Shown: positions 18,885 through 27,669, counted from the first letter of the stretch. The stretch is 64,000 nucleotides of DNA from Acidobacteriota bacterium (GCA_003223215.1 QHYH01000099.1:1-64000), one strand, 5' to 3'. Notes: generated by a model from the letters alone, not told the origin. Translations and numbers: made by a program.

Positions 18885-19085
18885 CGTGCCCTGGACGCCT
18901 TGCCCTCAGGATCCTCGAGCCTTGCCCGGGGAAGTGAAACCACAGCCCGAAAGGCCCCGCTCGTTCGAAGAATTCCAGCTTCTCAAGCGAACCGTCCCTG
19001 GGGATTTCCTCACTCGGCTTTTGTTCCACGTGAAACATCTTGCAAGCGAAGCGGTCCTTTGCTAGATTTCCGCTCGAGAGGCTCC

Positions 19086-19892
19086 GTGGCACGAATCATC
19101 GCGATTGCCAACCAAAAAGGTGGAGTCGGAAAGACAACCACGGCCGTCAACCTCTCCGCATGTCTCGCCACCGCCAAGCAGCCCACCCTTCTCGTCGATT
19201 GCGATTCCCAGGCCAATACGACCGCGGCGATCGGCTTTGCGAAAGATCCTTCCCGTCATACGCTCTACCACTCTCTGATTTTGAACGAGCCCTTCGACAG
19301 AATCATCCAGAAGTCACAAGTGGAGGGACTGGACGTCATCCCTGCCGACAAAAACCTCGCTGGAGCCGCGGTTGAACTGGTGTCGGCGGAAGAAAGGGAA
19401 TACCGGCTGCGTGGGGCGCTCAAGGCTGTCGATGACAAGTACACCTTCATTATTATGGATTGTCCGCCTGCCCTCGACTTGCTCACGTTGAATGCCTTGT
19501 GCGCCGCAGGTTCGGTTCTTGTTCCCATTCAGTGCGAATACCTGGCCTTGGAGGGCGTATCGGAACTACTGGATACGCTGATGCGCATCCGGCGGACCTT
19601 GAATCCGAACCTCGAGATCGAAGGCATTCTTCTGACCATGTACGACGAACGAACGACGCTCTCGCGCCAGGTGGCCAACGATCTGCACACTTTCTTCGGG
19701 CAGCAGATTTTCAAGAGCATCATTCCGCGCAATGTTCGCTTGGCAGAAGCCCCGAGTTTCGGCAAACCCATCATTCTCTACGACCCGAATAGCAAAGGGG
19801 CCGAAGGCTACACGCATCTTGCAAAAGAGGTGATATCTAATGGCGAGAAACGCACTGGGACGGGGACTCGGAGCGCTCATTCGGGAGCTTGA
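19086..19892 (+). CDS. parA: Chromosome partitioning ATPase ParA
   Basis: 268 residues. GTG 19086 follows GAGAGG and gives the canonical start MARIIAIANQKGGVGKTTTA, with the deviant Walker A motif at 11-18. The frame is open further upstream through the parS array, but that is not coding. Further motifs: LLVDCDSQANTT, FIIMDCPPALDLLTLNAL (Walker B) and SIIPRNVRLAEAPSFGKP. ParA dimerises with ATP on the nucleoid and moves ParB-parS complexes to segregate origins. Its last 53 bases overlap parB, indicating translational coupling, and the parS array directly upstream may allow feedback by ParB. Confidence 0.95.
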   Translation: MARIIAIANQKGGVGKTTTAVNLSACLATAKQPTLLVDCDSQANTTAAIGFAKDPSRHTLYHSLILNEPFDRIIQKSQVEGLDVIPADKNLAGAAVELVSAEEREYRLRGALKAVDDKYTFIIMDCPPALDLLTLNALCAAGSVLVPIQCEYLALEGVSELLDTLMRIRRTLNPNLEIEGILLTMYDERTTLSRQVANDLHTFFGQQIFKSIIPRNVRLAEAPSFGKPIILYDPNSKGAEGYTHLAKEVISNGEKRTGTGTRSAHSGA

Positions 19893-20775
19893 AGGCAAAA
19901 GGTCCGAGCCGGCGCCGCCACCGCCGCAACCTCAGGCCACGGCAACCAACGCCTCCGCCGTCGCGGCCATGCCCGCCCGCCAAGCCACGCAAGGTGGTCC
20001 CCAGGAAATCGATATCGACCTGATTGAGCCTAGCCCGTATCAGCCGCGTACCAAATTCCACGAGCAGGCCCTTGACGAACTGGCGCGCTCCATTAAGACC
20101 AGCGGAATCATTCAGCCTTTGGTCCTGCGGCCGATCGGTTCGCGCTTTCAACTGATCGCCGGCGAGCGCCGCTGGCGCGCAGCGCAGCGCGCTGGGCTCA
20201 ACAAAGTCTCGGCCATTGTGAGGCAAGTGCCCGACGAACTCGCGCTCGAAATGACCCTCGTCGAGAACATTCAGCGCGAGGATCTGAATCCCATAGAAGC
20301 GGCGCGTGCGTTTGAGCGATTGATGGACGAATTTCACTTGACGCAGGATGCCGTCGCGGAGAGGACCGGGAAAGACCGCGCTACGGTGGCGAACGCGATT
20401 CGTCTGCTCAAGCTCGACAAGCAAATCCAGGAGTGGATCGAAGAAGGGAAGCTCTCGGCCGGACACGGCCGTGCGCTGCTCGCGGTTCCCGAGCAGCAGT
20501 TGCGCATGCGCTACGCGCACCGCGCCTCGCGAGGAGCTTTGACGGTCCGTCAAATTGAAAAGCTGGCGGCGCGACGTGCACAGGGAAAGCAGCCCCATCC
20601 GTCAGCTCCGGCGCACCTGGACGCGAACATCAAAAACGCGCTTGAGGAGCTGCAGCGGCACCTGGGTACGAGAATTAGTTTGCGGCAAAGGACCAAGATA
20701 CGACCCGGGCAGTTGGTGCTCGAGTTCTACGACGACAAGCAGTTGATGGGGCTCTACGATCGCTTGATGAAGTAG
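19840..20775 (+). CDS. parB: Chromosome partitioning protein ParB (CTPase)
   Basis: 311 residues from ATG 19840, inside the end of parA. The start MARNALGRGLGALI is the usual ParA-interacting N-terminus. Residues ~57-150 hold the CTP-binding ParB/Srx domain (PSPYQPRTKF, GERRWRAAQRAG, LVENIQREDLNPIEAA). Residues ~155-220 form the helix-turn-helix DNA-binding part (TQDAVAERTGKDRATVAN), and the end (LGTRISLRQRTKIRPGQLVL) is the dimerisation domain. ParB loads at parS and slides as a CTP-bound clamp. The neighbouring array supplies its sites. Confidence 0.95.
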   Translation: MARNALGRGLGALIRELEGKRSEPAPPPPQPQATATNASAVAAMPARQATQGGPQEIDIDLIEPSPYQPRTKFHEQALDELARSIKTSGIIQPLVLRPIGSRFQLIAGERRWRAAQRAGLNKVSAIVRQVPDELALEMTLVENIQREDLNPIEAARAFERLMDEFHLTQDAVAERTGKDRATVANAIRLLKLDKQIQEWIEEGKLSAGHGRALLAVPEQQLRMRYAHRASRGALTVRQIEKLAARRAQGKQPHPSAPAHLDANIKNALEELQRHLGTRISLRQRTKIRPGQLVLEFYDDKQLMGLYDRLMK

Positions 20776-20978
20776 CCGGAGCGAGAACGCGGATTGCCGC
20801 AGGTTGGCTTCGCCTGTGGCCCGGAAGTCGCCGGAAGAGCTGGCTCGAAAGATTGCTTGCAGAACAACTGTCCGTTCGCGCAGTCTTTAGTTCGACAAAC
20901 CCGTACTTCGGTCACGTTGACTTGTTTTCGCCGCCGGTTAAAAGTAGAAGTATGATGAAGCTTGCGGGAGAACTCGAA

Positions 20979-21413
20979 ATGCCTTGGAAGTGGCCTACCG
21001 CCAATAAAAACGGCGACGCGACAGACAGTACAAGCAGTGAAGAGTGGACGGGGTTCATCGATCAGGGTGTAACCCTCGAAGGAACGCTGACGGTCACCGG
21101 CACGTTCCGCATCGATGGCAATGTGAAGGGTAACATCATCTCGGAGCAGACCGTGGTCCTTGGCGACGGCGCCAAAGTGGAAGGACAGATCGAAGGCAAT
21201 CGCGTGGTCATTTCCGGCCGCTTCGATGGGGTGATTTTCGCCAGGGGCCGCGTCGAGGTTCAAGCCAAGGGCGTAGTGACCGGGGAAGTGCATTCGCCCT
21301 GCATGGTCATTGATCCAGGCGGGATCTTCGACGGGCGCTGCCACATGCTGGCTTCTTCGGATACCGCTTCCGCTTCCGTAACCATTCCCATTCGCGCCGC
21401 CGGCGCTAGGTAA
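20979..21413 (+). CDS. Bactofilin
   Basis: About 144 residues from ATG 20979 (GGGAG upstream); ATG 20952 would add nine residues. The central region is the bactofilin beta-helix: TGFIDQGVTLEGTLTVTGTF, RIDGNVKGNI, GDGAKVEGQIEGNRVVISGR and VEVQAKGVVTGEVHSP. Bactofilins polymerise without nucleotide into cytoskeletal filaments that scaffold envelope enzymes. In Myxococcus xanthus bactofilins position the ParABS system. Here the gene follows parB by about 200 bases on the same strand, which suggests the same partnership; that link is inferred from position. Confidence 0.9.
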   Translation: MPWKWPTANKNGDATDSTSSEEWTGFIDQGVTLEGTLTVTGTFRIDGNVKGNIISEQTVVLGDGAKVEGQIEGNRVVISGRFDGVIFARGRVEVQAKGVVTGEVHSPCMVIDPGGIFDGRCHMLASSDTASASVTIPIRAAGAR

Positions 21414-21516
21414 TTCGTCTCTAATATATATAGCTAGCTAACAGGAGCAAACTCCGGCCGAAGGTGGCACTTGTCAGCCGGGCTTGCTCCCATCCCCGCT
21501 TTTCGCCGGCCCGGCC

Positions 21517-23038
21517 TTATTGCTTGCTTGTGTAGGACGCCCCGAGGGCCTTTTCGGCCTCCCGAATTCCAGCCGCAATGTTCGTTTGCCAGTCGAGGTG
21601 CGACACTGCAGAAGCTTCGGCGGCCTTGTAATAGCGCAACGCGTCGGACGGCCGATTCAGCCTTTGCAATGCGAGCCTGCCGGCCGCCATTAAGGCAAGC
21701 AGCGATTGCCGCTCCGCCGGGTAAGCCGAGGCTAGTCGTTCATAGTCAGCCACCGCTCGATCAAATTGTTCCTTGGCCTCGGCGGCGCGGCACAGCTCGA
21801 GCCATGTGGATGCCGGAATGGTCTCGCCGCCTGAGTTCTTTGTATTCGTCGTAGTCCTCGAGTGCGGCATCGAAATCCTGGGCTCTCAAGTGGAGCTGAC
21901 AGAGTCTCACGACCGCGTCCCGGTACGCGGGGATGTCATTCTTGCGCCAATAAATTCGCTGCACAAGGGAATGCGCGTCAGTCGAATTTGGTTTCATGAC
22001 AATATATTTCTACAGCGTGCCGATAGCTTCGTCCAAGTTTCCCTTTTCCATCAGCCCGGTAGCTTCGACGATTTCGCGATCGGCGGTCCATGTCACTTTG
22101 GCTTCGATGGCTTCGTTGACTTTGTGCTCGAGCCCGGAATAGCGCAAGCCCAGAGCGGCGAGTCCAAAAACGAAGCCGCCAACGTGCGCCCAGTGCGCCA
22201 CTCCAGAATGGGCACCAAACAGCGCGCCTGAAAAGATCTCCATCAGCAGCCACAGCGGCAGAAGCCAGTAGGCCGCAGCCTTAAATCGGATGCCCTTGCC
22301 CAAGGCCAGATTGGTGAGGCTGCGAAGTCCAAGGACCAGGGCCACTTCGATTTTCGTTTTCGGAAACCGCACCAGGAACGCGCCCATGAGTGCAGCTACG
22401 GCGCCGGAGGCGCCGAGAGTGGGAGCAAGGCTGCCGGGGTTCAGCCAGGCGTGAAATTGCAGTGCCGCGGCCCAGGCAAGAAAGTAGGCCATGGGATAAA
22501 TGAGCCCGGCCCCAGGTGTCTTCCAGTATCGCGCCTGCGAGCCACAGAAACCACATATTCTCGATGAGGTGCAGCCAGCCCCCGTGAAGAAAATTTGCCG
22601 TCAGATAGGCGATGGGCTTCGGATGAGCTGGGGTGAAGGCGTATTGCTCGAGCACGGAGGCCTGCTCGGCGCTCGAGAACTGCTCCGCAAGCGAATCCAT
22701 TTCCTGTTGTAGAGCCGTCTGGTCGTCGATCAGGCGGATCCTGGCATCCCAGCCATCAGCCACATCCCGGTTCGGAGATTGCGCCTCTCTCCACGTGCCG
22801 GGATGCTGTTGCTGAAAGGTTGTCACAAATTCCTGTACCTCCGGGGCCATCTTAAGTTCGGGATGCATGGCGGCGAGAAGCAGAATGTGGCCGCGAACTC
22901 CGCCGTTCTTGGGGCTTTGATCCTCGATCTGCCCATGCGTGGCTAGGAAAACTACAAGATTGATGACCACCCGAGCAATGGAGATTAGCGGCCAGCGACG
23001 GCCCTCCACGTTTTCGTGTCGCAGCGGAATGAGCATGG
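21517..23038 (-). pseudogene. Rhomboid protease with TPR tail, broken by two frameshifts and a stop
   Basis: Four pieces read in order as one protein. From ATG 23038: MLIPLRHENVEGRRWPLISI to LHGGWLHLIENMWFLWLAG and EDTWGR. A one-base shift near 22510 then leads into GLIYPMAYFLAWAAAL, the catalytic GASGA and AHVGGFVFG (His), ending EAIGTL at TAG 22012-22010. The same frame continues past the TAG as KYIVMKPNSTDAHSL and a TPR-like region to DYDEYK. A second shift near 21840 leads into GGETIPASTWLELCRAAEAK and ALRYYKAAEASAV, ending at 21517. Rhomboids cleave membrane helices with a Ser-His dyad; both residues survive but in split frames. Confidence 0.85.
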
Positions 23039-23186
23039 CGCAACTCCTTATATCGGAAGTCAGCTGAGGATATTGCGTCCAGTCTAGGTAGATAAGCTCG
23101 ATGGGATACCGTGTGTTTACCGTGTGCCAGTCCGGTTGACACCTAACGTTCGAAGCGTCTAAGGTGAGTGGTCCCGAGGGCGACTC

Positions 23187-24476
23187 ATGAACATTCTGGT
23201 GATTGGCGGGGGCGGACGCGAGCACGCGCTCGTCTGGAAGCTGAAGCAGAGCCCCCGCGTAGAGAAAATCTGGTGCGCTCCCGGGAACGGCGGCATCGCC
23301 CGAGATGCCGAGTGCGTGACTATCGACGCAGGTGACGTGGCGGGGCTCGTTGCGTTTGCCGAAAAGAAGCTCCCCGACCTGACGGTCGTCGGGCCCGAGT
23401 TGCCGCTGGTCGACGGCATCGGTGATGCGTTCCGCGAGCGCGGTTGGGCCATCGTCGGCCCGTCGAAGCTAGCCGCGCAGCTCGAAGGAAGCAAGATTTT
23501 CTCGAAGGAATTTTTGCTGCGGCATCGCATCCCGACCGCGAAAATGTATGGCTCGTTTGATTCCGCAAAGGACGCTTACAGCGCGCTCCCGAACCTCACC
23601 TTTCCCGTGGTGATCAAGGCCGACGGCTTGTGCGCCGGCAAGGGCGTGTTGGTCGCACAGGATTTCGAGCAGGCGCGCTATTTCATTGAGCGCGTGATGG
23701 AGAAAAACGAGCTCGGTGCCGGGGGAAGGCGCATTCTCCTGGAAGCTGGACTCGAGGGCGACGAGCTGTCGTTCATCATCGTGACCGATGGGAAGAGATA
23801 CGCGCCCCTTGTTCCCGCGCGCGACCATAAGCGCCTTTTGGACGGGAACCAGGGCCCCAATACCGGAGGAATGGGAGCCTACTCGACCGATGCGCTTCTG
23901 CCGGAGGAACTTCGAACGAGCATCGTCGCGAGCGTCCTGGAACCGACTTTGGCGGGTCTCGCGGACCAGGGAACTCCTTACCAGGGATTCCTTTACATCG
24001 GCTTGATGCTCGGTCCCTGCGGCCCCCAGGTCCTCGAGTTCAATTGCCGATTGGGTGATCCGGAAACGCAAGCGATTGTGGCTCGCATGGATTTCGATTT
24101 GGCTGAGGTTTTGCAAAACGTAGCTTCGGGCCGCTTGGTCGCATCCAAGTTGCGCTGGAAGCCCGGCGCGAGCGCTTGCGTGGTGCTGGCATCGGGAGGC
24201 TATCCCGGAAAATTCCAAACGGGAAAGCCCGTCGACGGACTAGCCAGTGCGGAGCAGATTGCCGGTGTGAAAGTCCTCCACGCCGGGACGAAGCGTGTCG
24301 GCAATGAAATCGTCACGAGCGGCGGACGCGTGCTGGGAGTGACAGCGGTCGGCCCAACCCTCGGCGCGGCTTTAGGTTCAGCTTATGCCGCCGCTGAAAA
24401 GATTCGCTTCGACCGGATGCACTACCGCAAAGACATTGGGCGGCAAGGGAACACCTTGCGGGCAACCGGGAGCTGA
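23187..24476 (+). CDS. purD: Phosphoribosylamine-glycine ligase
   Basis: 429 residues from ATG 23187. It has the full GARS pattern: MNILVIGGGGREHALVWKL, VVGPELPLVDGI, FPVVIKADGLCAGKGVLVA (ATP-grasp), DHKRLLDGNQGPNTGGMGAY and VLEFNCRLGDPETQAI. PurD joins glycine to phosphoribosylamine with ATP in step two of purine synthesis, in the cytoplasm. Length matches the family. A MOSC-domain gene begins five bases after its stop, so the two are probably one transcript. Confidence 0.96.
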   Translation: MNILVIGGGGREHALVWKLKQSPRVEKIWCAPGNGGIARDAECVTIDAGDVAGLVAFAEKKLPDLTVVGPELPLVDGIGDAFRERGWAIVGPSKLAAQLEGSKIFSKEFLLRHRIPTAKMYGSFDSAKDAYSALPNLTFPVVIKADGLCAGKGVLVAQDFEQARYFIERVMEKNELGAGGRRILLEAGLEGDELSFIIVTDGKRYAPLVPARDHKRLLDGNQGPNTGGMGAYSTDALLPEELRTSIVASVLEPTLAGLADQGTPYQGFLYIGLMLGPCGPQVLEFNCRLGDPETQAIVARMDFDLAEVLQNVASGRLVASKLRWKPGASACVVLASGGYPGKFQTGKPVDGLASAEQIAGVKVLHAGTKRVGNEIVTSGGRVLGVTAVGPTLGAALGSAYAAAEKIRFDRMHYRKDIGRQGNTLRATGS

Positions 24477-24481
24477 AGAGT

Positions 24482-24901
24482 ATGGCCAGCGTGCACAACC
24501 TGTTTCGCGCGCCGAAAAAGCACTTGCCCATGGAAGAGCTTCGGGAAGCACAAATCCTGGCCGACTTCGGTCTGAAAGGGTGTTCGCATGCGCAATCGGG
24601 CGGAACCCGCCAAGTGCTGCTCGTCGATCGAGAAACCCTCGAAGCCGTGGAGTTGCAACCCGGCATGCTGAGAGAAAGCATCACGAGCGATGGTCTGAAT
24701 GTGAACAGCCTAGGGACAGGGCAGCGGCTCGGCATTGGCGAAGCGCGCCTGGAAGTCACCATGGTGTGCACCCCTTGCAGTCAGATGGAGCGAATACGGC
24801 CGGGCCTGCGCAAGGAACTCTGGGGTCGCCGCGGAATGTTATGTCGCGTACTCGCCGGGGGCATCATCCGCCCTGGCGATTCGATTGAAAAGCTCCGCTG
24901 A
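24482..24901 (+). CDS. MOSC-domain protein
   Basis: 139 residues from ATG 24482, five bases after purD. The sequence fits a small stand-alone MOSC (molybdenum cofactor sulfurase C-terminal) domain: ADFGLKGCSHAQSGGTRQVL, LRESITSDGLNVNSLGTGQR, LEVTMVCTPCSQM and LCRVLAGGIIRPGD. MOSC proteins carry sulfur or molybdenum cofactor through a conserved Cys; a CTPCSQM cysteine pair is present near 97-100. The partner is unknown and nothing nearby concerns molybdenum. Confidence 0.85.
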   Translation: MASVHNLFRAPKKHLPMEELREAQILADFGLKGCSHAQSGGTRQVLLVDRETLEAVELQPGMLRESITSDGLNVNSLGTGQRLGIGEARLEVTMVCTPCSQMERIRPGLRKELWGRRGMLCRVLAGGIIRPGDSIEKLR

Positions 24902-24928
24902 GCGTTAGTCGGTCAAAAGAGTCCCGCG

Positions 24929-25081
24929 ATGAAACAAGAGCTTTTTGGCCAGCTCGCCGCAGTGTACTGCGGGGAGGACGGCATCCCGCAATCCTGGCGT
25001 GACAAATTAGCGAAGAGGAAGGTGATCGAGTCTTTTGCGGACCAGCTCTTCGCTCTCTCGGTACAGCCAGCCGGGAGTTAA
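24929..25081 (+). pseudogene. C-terminal stub of an ADP-ribosylglycohydrolase
   Basis: A 50-residue frame from ATG 24929 to TAA 25081 reads FGQLAAVYCGEDGIPQSWRD, then ESFADQLFALS. This matches the last segment of DraG-type ADP-ribosylglycohydrolases (FGQLAGAYYGEEGIP..W), which normally follows the metal-binding DTD motif. The first ~250 residues, including the metal site, are missing; the frame meets the MOSC stop directly upstream. It is most likely a deletion remnant. Confidence 0.7.
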
Positions 25082-25119
25082 GCTTCCGTCCTGAGGGACT
25101 AAAGCAGCACCAGAGAATC

Positions 25120-26124
25120 TCACGGTTTGATCGGGCCGCGCAGGGTGGGCGCGCCCGGCGGACGGTTCTTGTCCTCTTCAGCCTTCTCGACAGGCTCGGA
25201 GGGTGGCACGACCCAATTCAGGCCATGCTGCTGTTCCATCGTTCCGAGTACAAAAGAAGAACTCCCGGCAATGAGCGGCAACACGGCGCGCATGAAATCC
25301 ACGGATTCAACAGGCGGCGCCTTCTGAGCGGAGCCGCCGCGCAGATTTTCCAGCACCTTTTCAAAGCGCCCGTTTTGGAGCACCGAAGCGATGCGCGGGT
25401 CATTGCTTTTGATCATTTCTTCAAGCGTCGGTCCCTTCAAGCCCCCGGGATAACGGCTCTCGACCAGGATGCGCGGCGCGTGCTTTTCCGGCGGGTAAAG
25501 CTGAGTGAAGTGCGGCCGCAGGAGTCGTGTCTGCCAGTATTCCTCGCCGCGGGTCCCCACCTCTTCCTGTTCCATGCGATATTCGACGACCCAGACTTCG
25601 GGGCCATAGTCGCCCGGGGCAAAACCAATGACGACAATCTGGACGATGGGCTGGTTAGGAGGAAAGTCGATCCGGTGGTGCAACTGGCCAACCAGCGGAC
25701 GAAGCTTCTCAAGGAAGGCGGTGCCAATGAGCTCGAGGTCCGGCTCGGCCTCCGCCGGCCCCAGGTCGCCGCGAGCTCCCGTTGCGCCGACGCGCTGGTA
25801 ACTTCGGTCTAAGCGGATGGGCTTGGGGTCGGCAGGACTGCGCCACTCGGACGCGCCAAACAACACGCCAATATGCCCGGAGTCGATTCCCACGACGCGC
25901 GGCGGGATCGCGTGCGGCTCAACCGGCTGATCGATGGCAGCAAAAATGATGGTGTCGCGCGCGACGTGCATAATGACACGTCCGCCTGCGAGGTTCGCGA
26001 CGATTTCCTCTTCGCGGTCTTGCGCCCAAACGGGAAGGGCCGCGAAGAAGAAACAAACCACCAGGCACACAAGCCGCAACCGAGCGTTCCCTTGGCCTGC
26101 CCGAGTTCGAAATCCGCTCGACAT
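25120..26124 (-). CDS. Exported protein of unknown function
   Basis: About 334 residues from ATG 26124 (13 codons into the longest frame), where a signal peptide begins (LVCLVVCFFFAALPVWAQ). The mature part has mixed alpha/beta character with repeated phrases about ligand-like regions (NLAGGRVIMHVARDTIIFAA, VVIGFAPGDYGPEVWVVEYR, EEYWQTRLLRPHFTQLYPP) and a Pro-rich charged end. It looks like a conserved acidobacterial secreted protein, but I recognise no domain. It is convergent with the purD-MOSC pair and divergent from the membrane-protein gene at 26345. Confidence 0.7.
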   Translation of the reverse strand: MSSGFRTRAGQGNARLRLVCLVVCFFFAALPVWAQDREEEIVANLAGGRVIMHVARDTIIFAAIDQPVEPHAIPPRVVGIDSGHIGVLFGASEWRSPADPKPIRLDRSYQRVGATGARGDLGPAEAEPDLELIGTAFLEKLRPLVGQLHHRIDFPPNQPIVQIVVIGFAPGDYGPEVWVVEYRMEQEEVGTRGEEYWQTRLLRPHFTQLYPPEKHAPRILVESRYPGGLKGPTLEEMIKSNDPRIASVLQNGRFEKVLENLRGGSAQKAPPVESVDFMRAVLPLIAGSSSFVLGTMEQQHGLNWVVPPSEPVEKAEEDKNRPPGAPTLRGPIKP

Positions 26125-26344
26125 GAATACTTTAATCTTACGAGCCTTTCGCGAGATTTTCACGGGGAATCAGACTCCCGGAGACTCCCGTGGTGGGCCG
26201 GTAAGCAGACCGGCGTCCATCGACCCGCCTCTTCGCTAGGAGCTTGCTCCCTTGGGCACAGCATCCCTTGTTGAGTGAAACAGGGATTCCACTTGCGTGG
26301 CAAGATCGCCTGTAAGGAACGCTCTCCCCTGGAAGGAGAAGAAC

Positions 26345-26854
26345 ATGTCACTCGGTCCCGGTGGTTCTGCATCAGGTGCATTTCTGCAGCCAGCGGCGTC
26401 CGATCCCCGCGTCCCCGTCATTCTGCGAATGCGGCGCGGGGCCGGCTGGTTCCTGACGATTGCGATTCTCTCCGGCATCAATTCCCTCCTCGAAATCTTT
26501 GGTGCCAAGATTCGCTTCATCTTTGGCTTGGGCATCACGCAGTTGGTCGACGCGATCGGACACGGCGGCGGGCAAAACGGCATGTTCGTGCCCGTGGCCG
26601 TGGACGGCATCTTCATCGTGATGCTCATTCTGTGTTCGAAGTGGGCCAAGGCGGGATCGCCAGGAGCATTCCTTGGAGGGATGATCGCGTATGCGCTCGA
26701 CGGGGTGCTGCTTCTGCTTTTCAGCATGTGGCTCGATGCTGCGGTGCACGCTTACGCGCTGTACATGATCTGGCAGGGTTACGCCGCCGCGCGTGAACTC
26801 GTGCAAATGCAGCAAGCCGCCCAGCCCGGGCTCTCGCAACCCACGCTCCCGTGA
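26345..26854 (+). CDS. Small membrane protein of unknown function
   Basis: 169 residues from ATG 26345, chosen because GGAGA lies seven bases upstream; an earlier frame start lacks this. Four hydrophobic segments are visible (WFLTIAILSGINSLLEIF, MFVPVAVDGIFIVMLIL, FLGGMIAYALDGVLLLLF, AAVHAYALYMIWQGYAAA). The C-terminus is Gln/Pro rich and soluble. No family motif is recognised. Its stop overlaps the GTG of the next small gene (GTGA), suggesting coupling. Confidence 0.75.
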   Translation: MSLGPGGSASGAFLQPAASDPRVPVILRMRRGAGWFLTIAILSGINSLLEIFGAKIRFIFGLGITQLVDAIGHGGGQNGMFVPVAVDGIFIVMLILCSKWAKAGSPGAFLGGMIAYALDGVLLLLFSMWLDAAVHAYALYMIWQGYAAARELVQMQQAAQPGLSQPTLP

Positions 26855-27057
26855 AAGGACCCTGGCGACCAAGCATCGAAGAAAAGAGAGAGCTGGACTT
26901 CGAGATTCAGCGCGGGGCGAGGTTTGTCCTGTTCCCTTATTGCAGCTCGATCGTCCTCCACACGTTTCGCCGGGCTTTGGAGATTTACTTCCTGCGGCAG
27001 GGCGAAAGCGCCCACAAGCCCCTCGGGGAGTATCGCAAGCCGAGCTGGTTTGAGTAG
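26851..27057 (+). CDS. Small hypothetical protein coupled to the upstream membrane gene
   Basis: 68 residues from GTG 26851, overlapping the previous stop by four bases. The sequence is charged at the N-terminus (PSIEEKRELDFEIQRGARFV), then has a Cys-Ser pair and FRRALEIYFLRQGES. The FRR..EIYFLRQGES phrase recalls small bacterial proteins that continue into membrane helices, which are absent here, so it could be a short or truncated form. It is supported mainly by the overlap and reading-frame quality. Confidence 0.5.
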   Translation: MKGPWRPSIEEKRELDFEIQRGARFVLFPYCSSIVLHTFRRALEIYFLRQGESAHKPLGEYRKPSWFE

Positions 27058-27105
27058 AATTGGAGAGGACAATCCAGCACAGTTCATGCGAAACGGGAAC
27101 TGGTT

Positions 27106-27669
27106 ATGGGACTGAGAAAACCGAAAAGCATCAAGCACAACGGCAAAAAGCTCACGGAGATTTTGCAAGCGCACGAACGGTTTTTCCGGGGAAGGGAGGG
27201 CGGGGCACGCGCGGATCTCGCCGGCGCGGACCTGTCGCACGCCGATTTGTCCGGCTTGAATCTCAGCGGAGCGATTTTGCGCAACGCGAATTTGGAAGGA
27301 AGCGATCTGCGAACAGCACGACTCCCGGGAGTGGACCTTTCCGGGGCCAGTTTGCGGGAGGCCGATTTGCGCAACACGGACATGACCGAAGCGATTCTTC
27401 CTGGCGCGGACTTGACCGGGGCGCAGGCCAGCGGCGTGGAATTTTTCCGGTGCGACCTTTCGAATGCGCGATTCGAAGGGGCGCGGTTGCGCAACGTAAA
27501 TCTGCGAGGAGCCAACGTGAAGGGCGCGCGATTTTCGGGCGCGGACATGGGTGTGGCGATTTTGCGGGAAACGGATTTGACCGGCGCGGACCTTTCGGGC
27601 GTGGACCTTGCGACAGCGCTGCTGCCTAAAGGCTTCTCGGTCGAGCAAGCCGCGAAGAAAAGCGCCTAG
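27106..27669 (+). CDS. Pentapeptide-repeat protein
   Basis: 187 residues from ATG 27106. After a basic helix of ~35 residues (KPKSIKHNGKKLTEIL) come about 25 A(D/N)LxX repeats (ADLAGADLSHADLSGLNLSG, ADLTGAQASGVEFFRCDLSN), ending in LLPKGFSVEQAAKKSA. This folds as a right-handed quadrilateral beta-helix. Such proteins have varied roles, including mimicry of DNA that protects gyrase, but most are uncharacterised; no role is claimed. It lies 48 bases after the small gene at 26851. Confidence 0.9.
   Translation: MGLRKPKSIKHNGKKLTEILQAHERFFRGREGGARADLAGADLSHADLSGLNLSGAILRNANLEGSDLRTARLPGVDLSGASLREADLRNTDMTEAILPGADLTGAQASGVEFFRCDLSNARFEGARLRNVNLRGANVKGARFSGADMGVAILRETDLTGADLSGVDLATALLPKGFSVEQAAKKSA

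Larger units (their letters stand above)
18119..19037. repeat. parS: parS array: eight centromere sites in a partly triplicated unit
   Basis: Eight intact 16-bp parS sites lie between rsmG and parA. TGTTCCACGTGGAACA is at 18119, 18281, 18479 and 18836. TGTTCCACGTGAAACA is at 18381, 18740 and 19022. TGTTTCACGTGGAACA is at 18233. ParB binds such sites and spreads with CTP. The flanks are also repeated: CACCGAACTG before, and GTGGCTCGAGCCTGTTTCATG after, the sites at 18281, 18479 and 18836. Units starting near 18262, 18458 and 18816 are duplicated with indels. Open frames across the array are by-products of the repeats. Confidence 0.92.

Noticed and set aside
18119-19037. CRISPR array or promoter box cluster
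   Set aside because: The short repeats are perfect or near-perfect parS palindromes, spaced irregularly and next to parAB; there are no regular spacers or cas genes.
26125-26344. Possible riboswitch between the divergent genes at 26.1-26.3 kb
   Set aside because: Short inverted repeats such as GGAGC/GCTCC exist, but no conserved core of a known riboswitch class was recognised.
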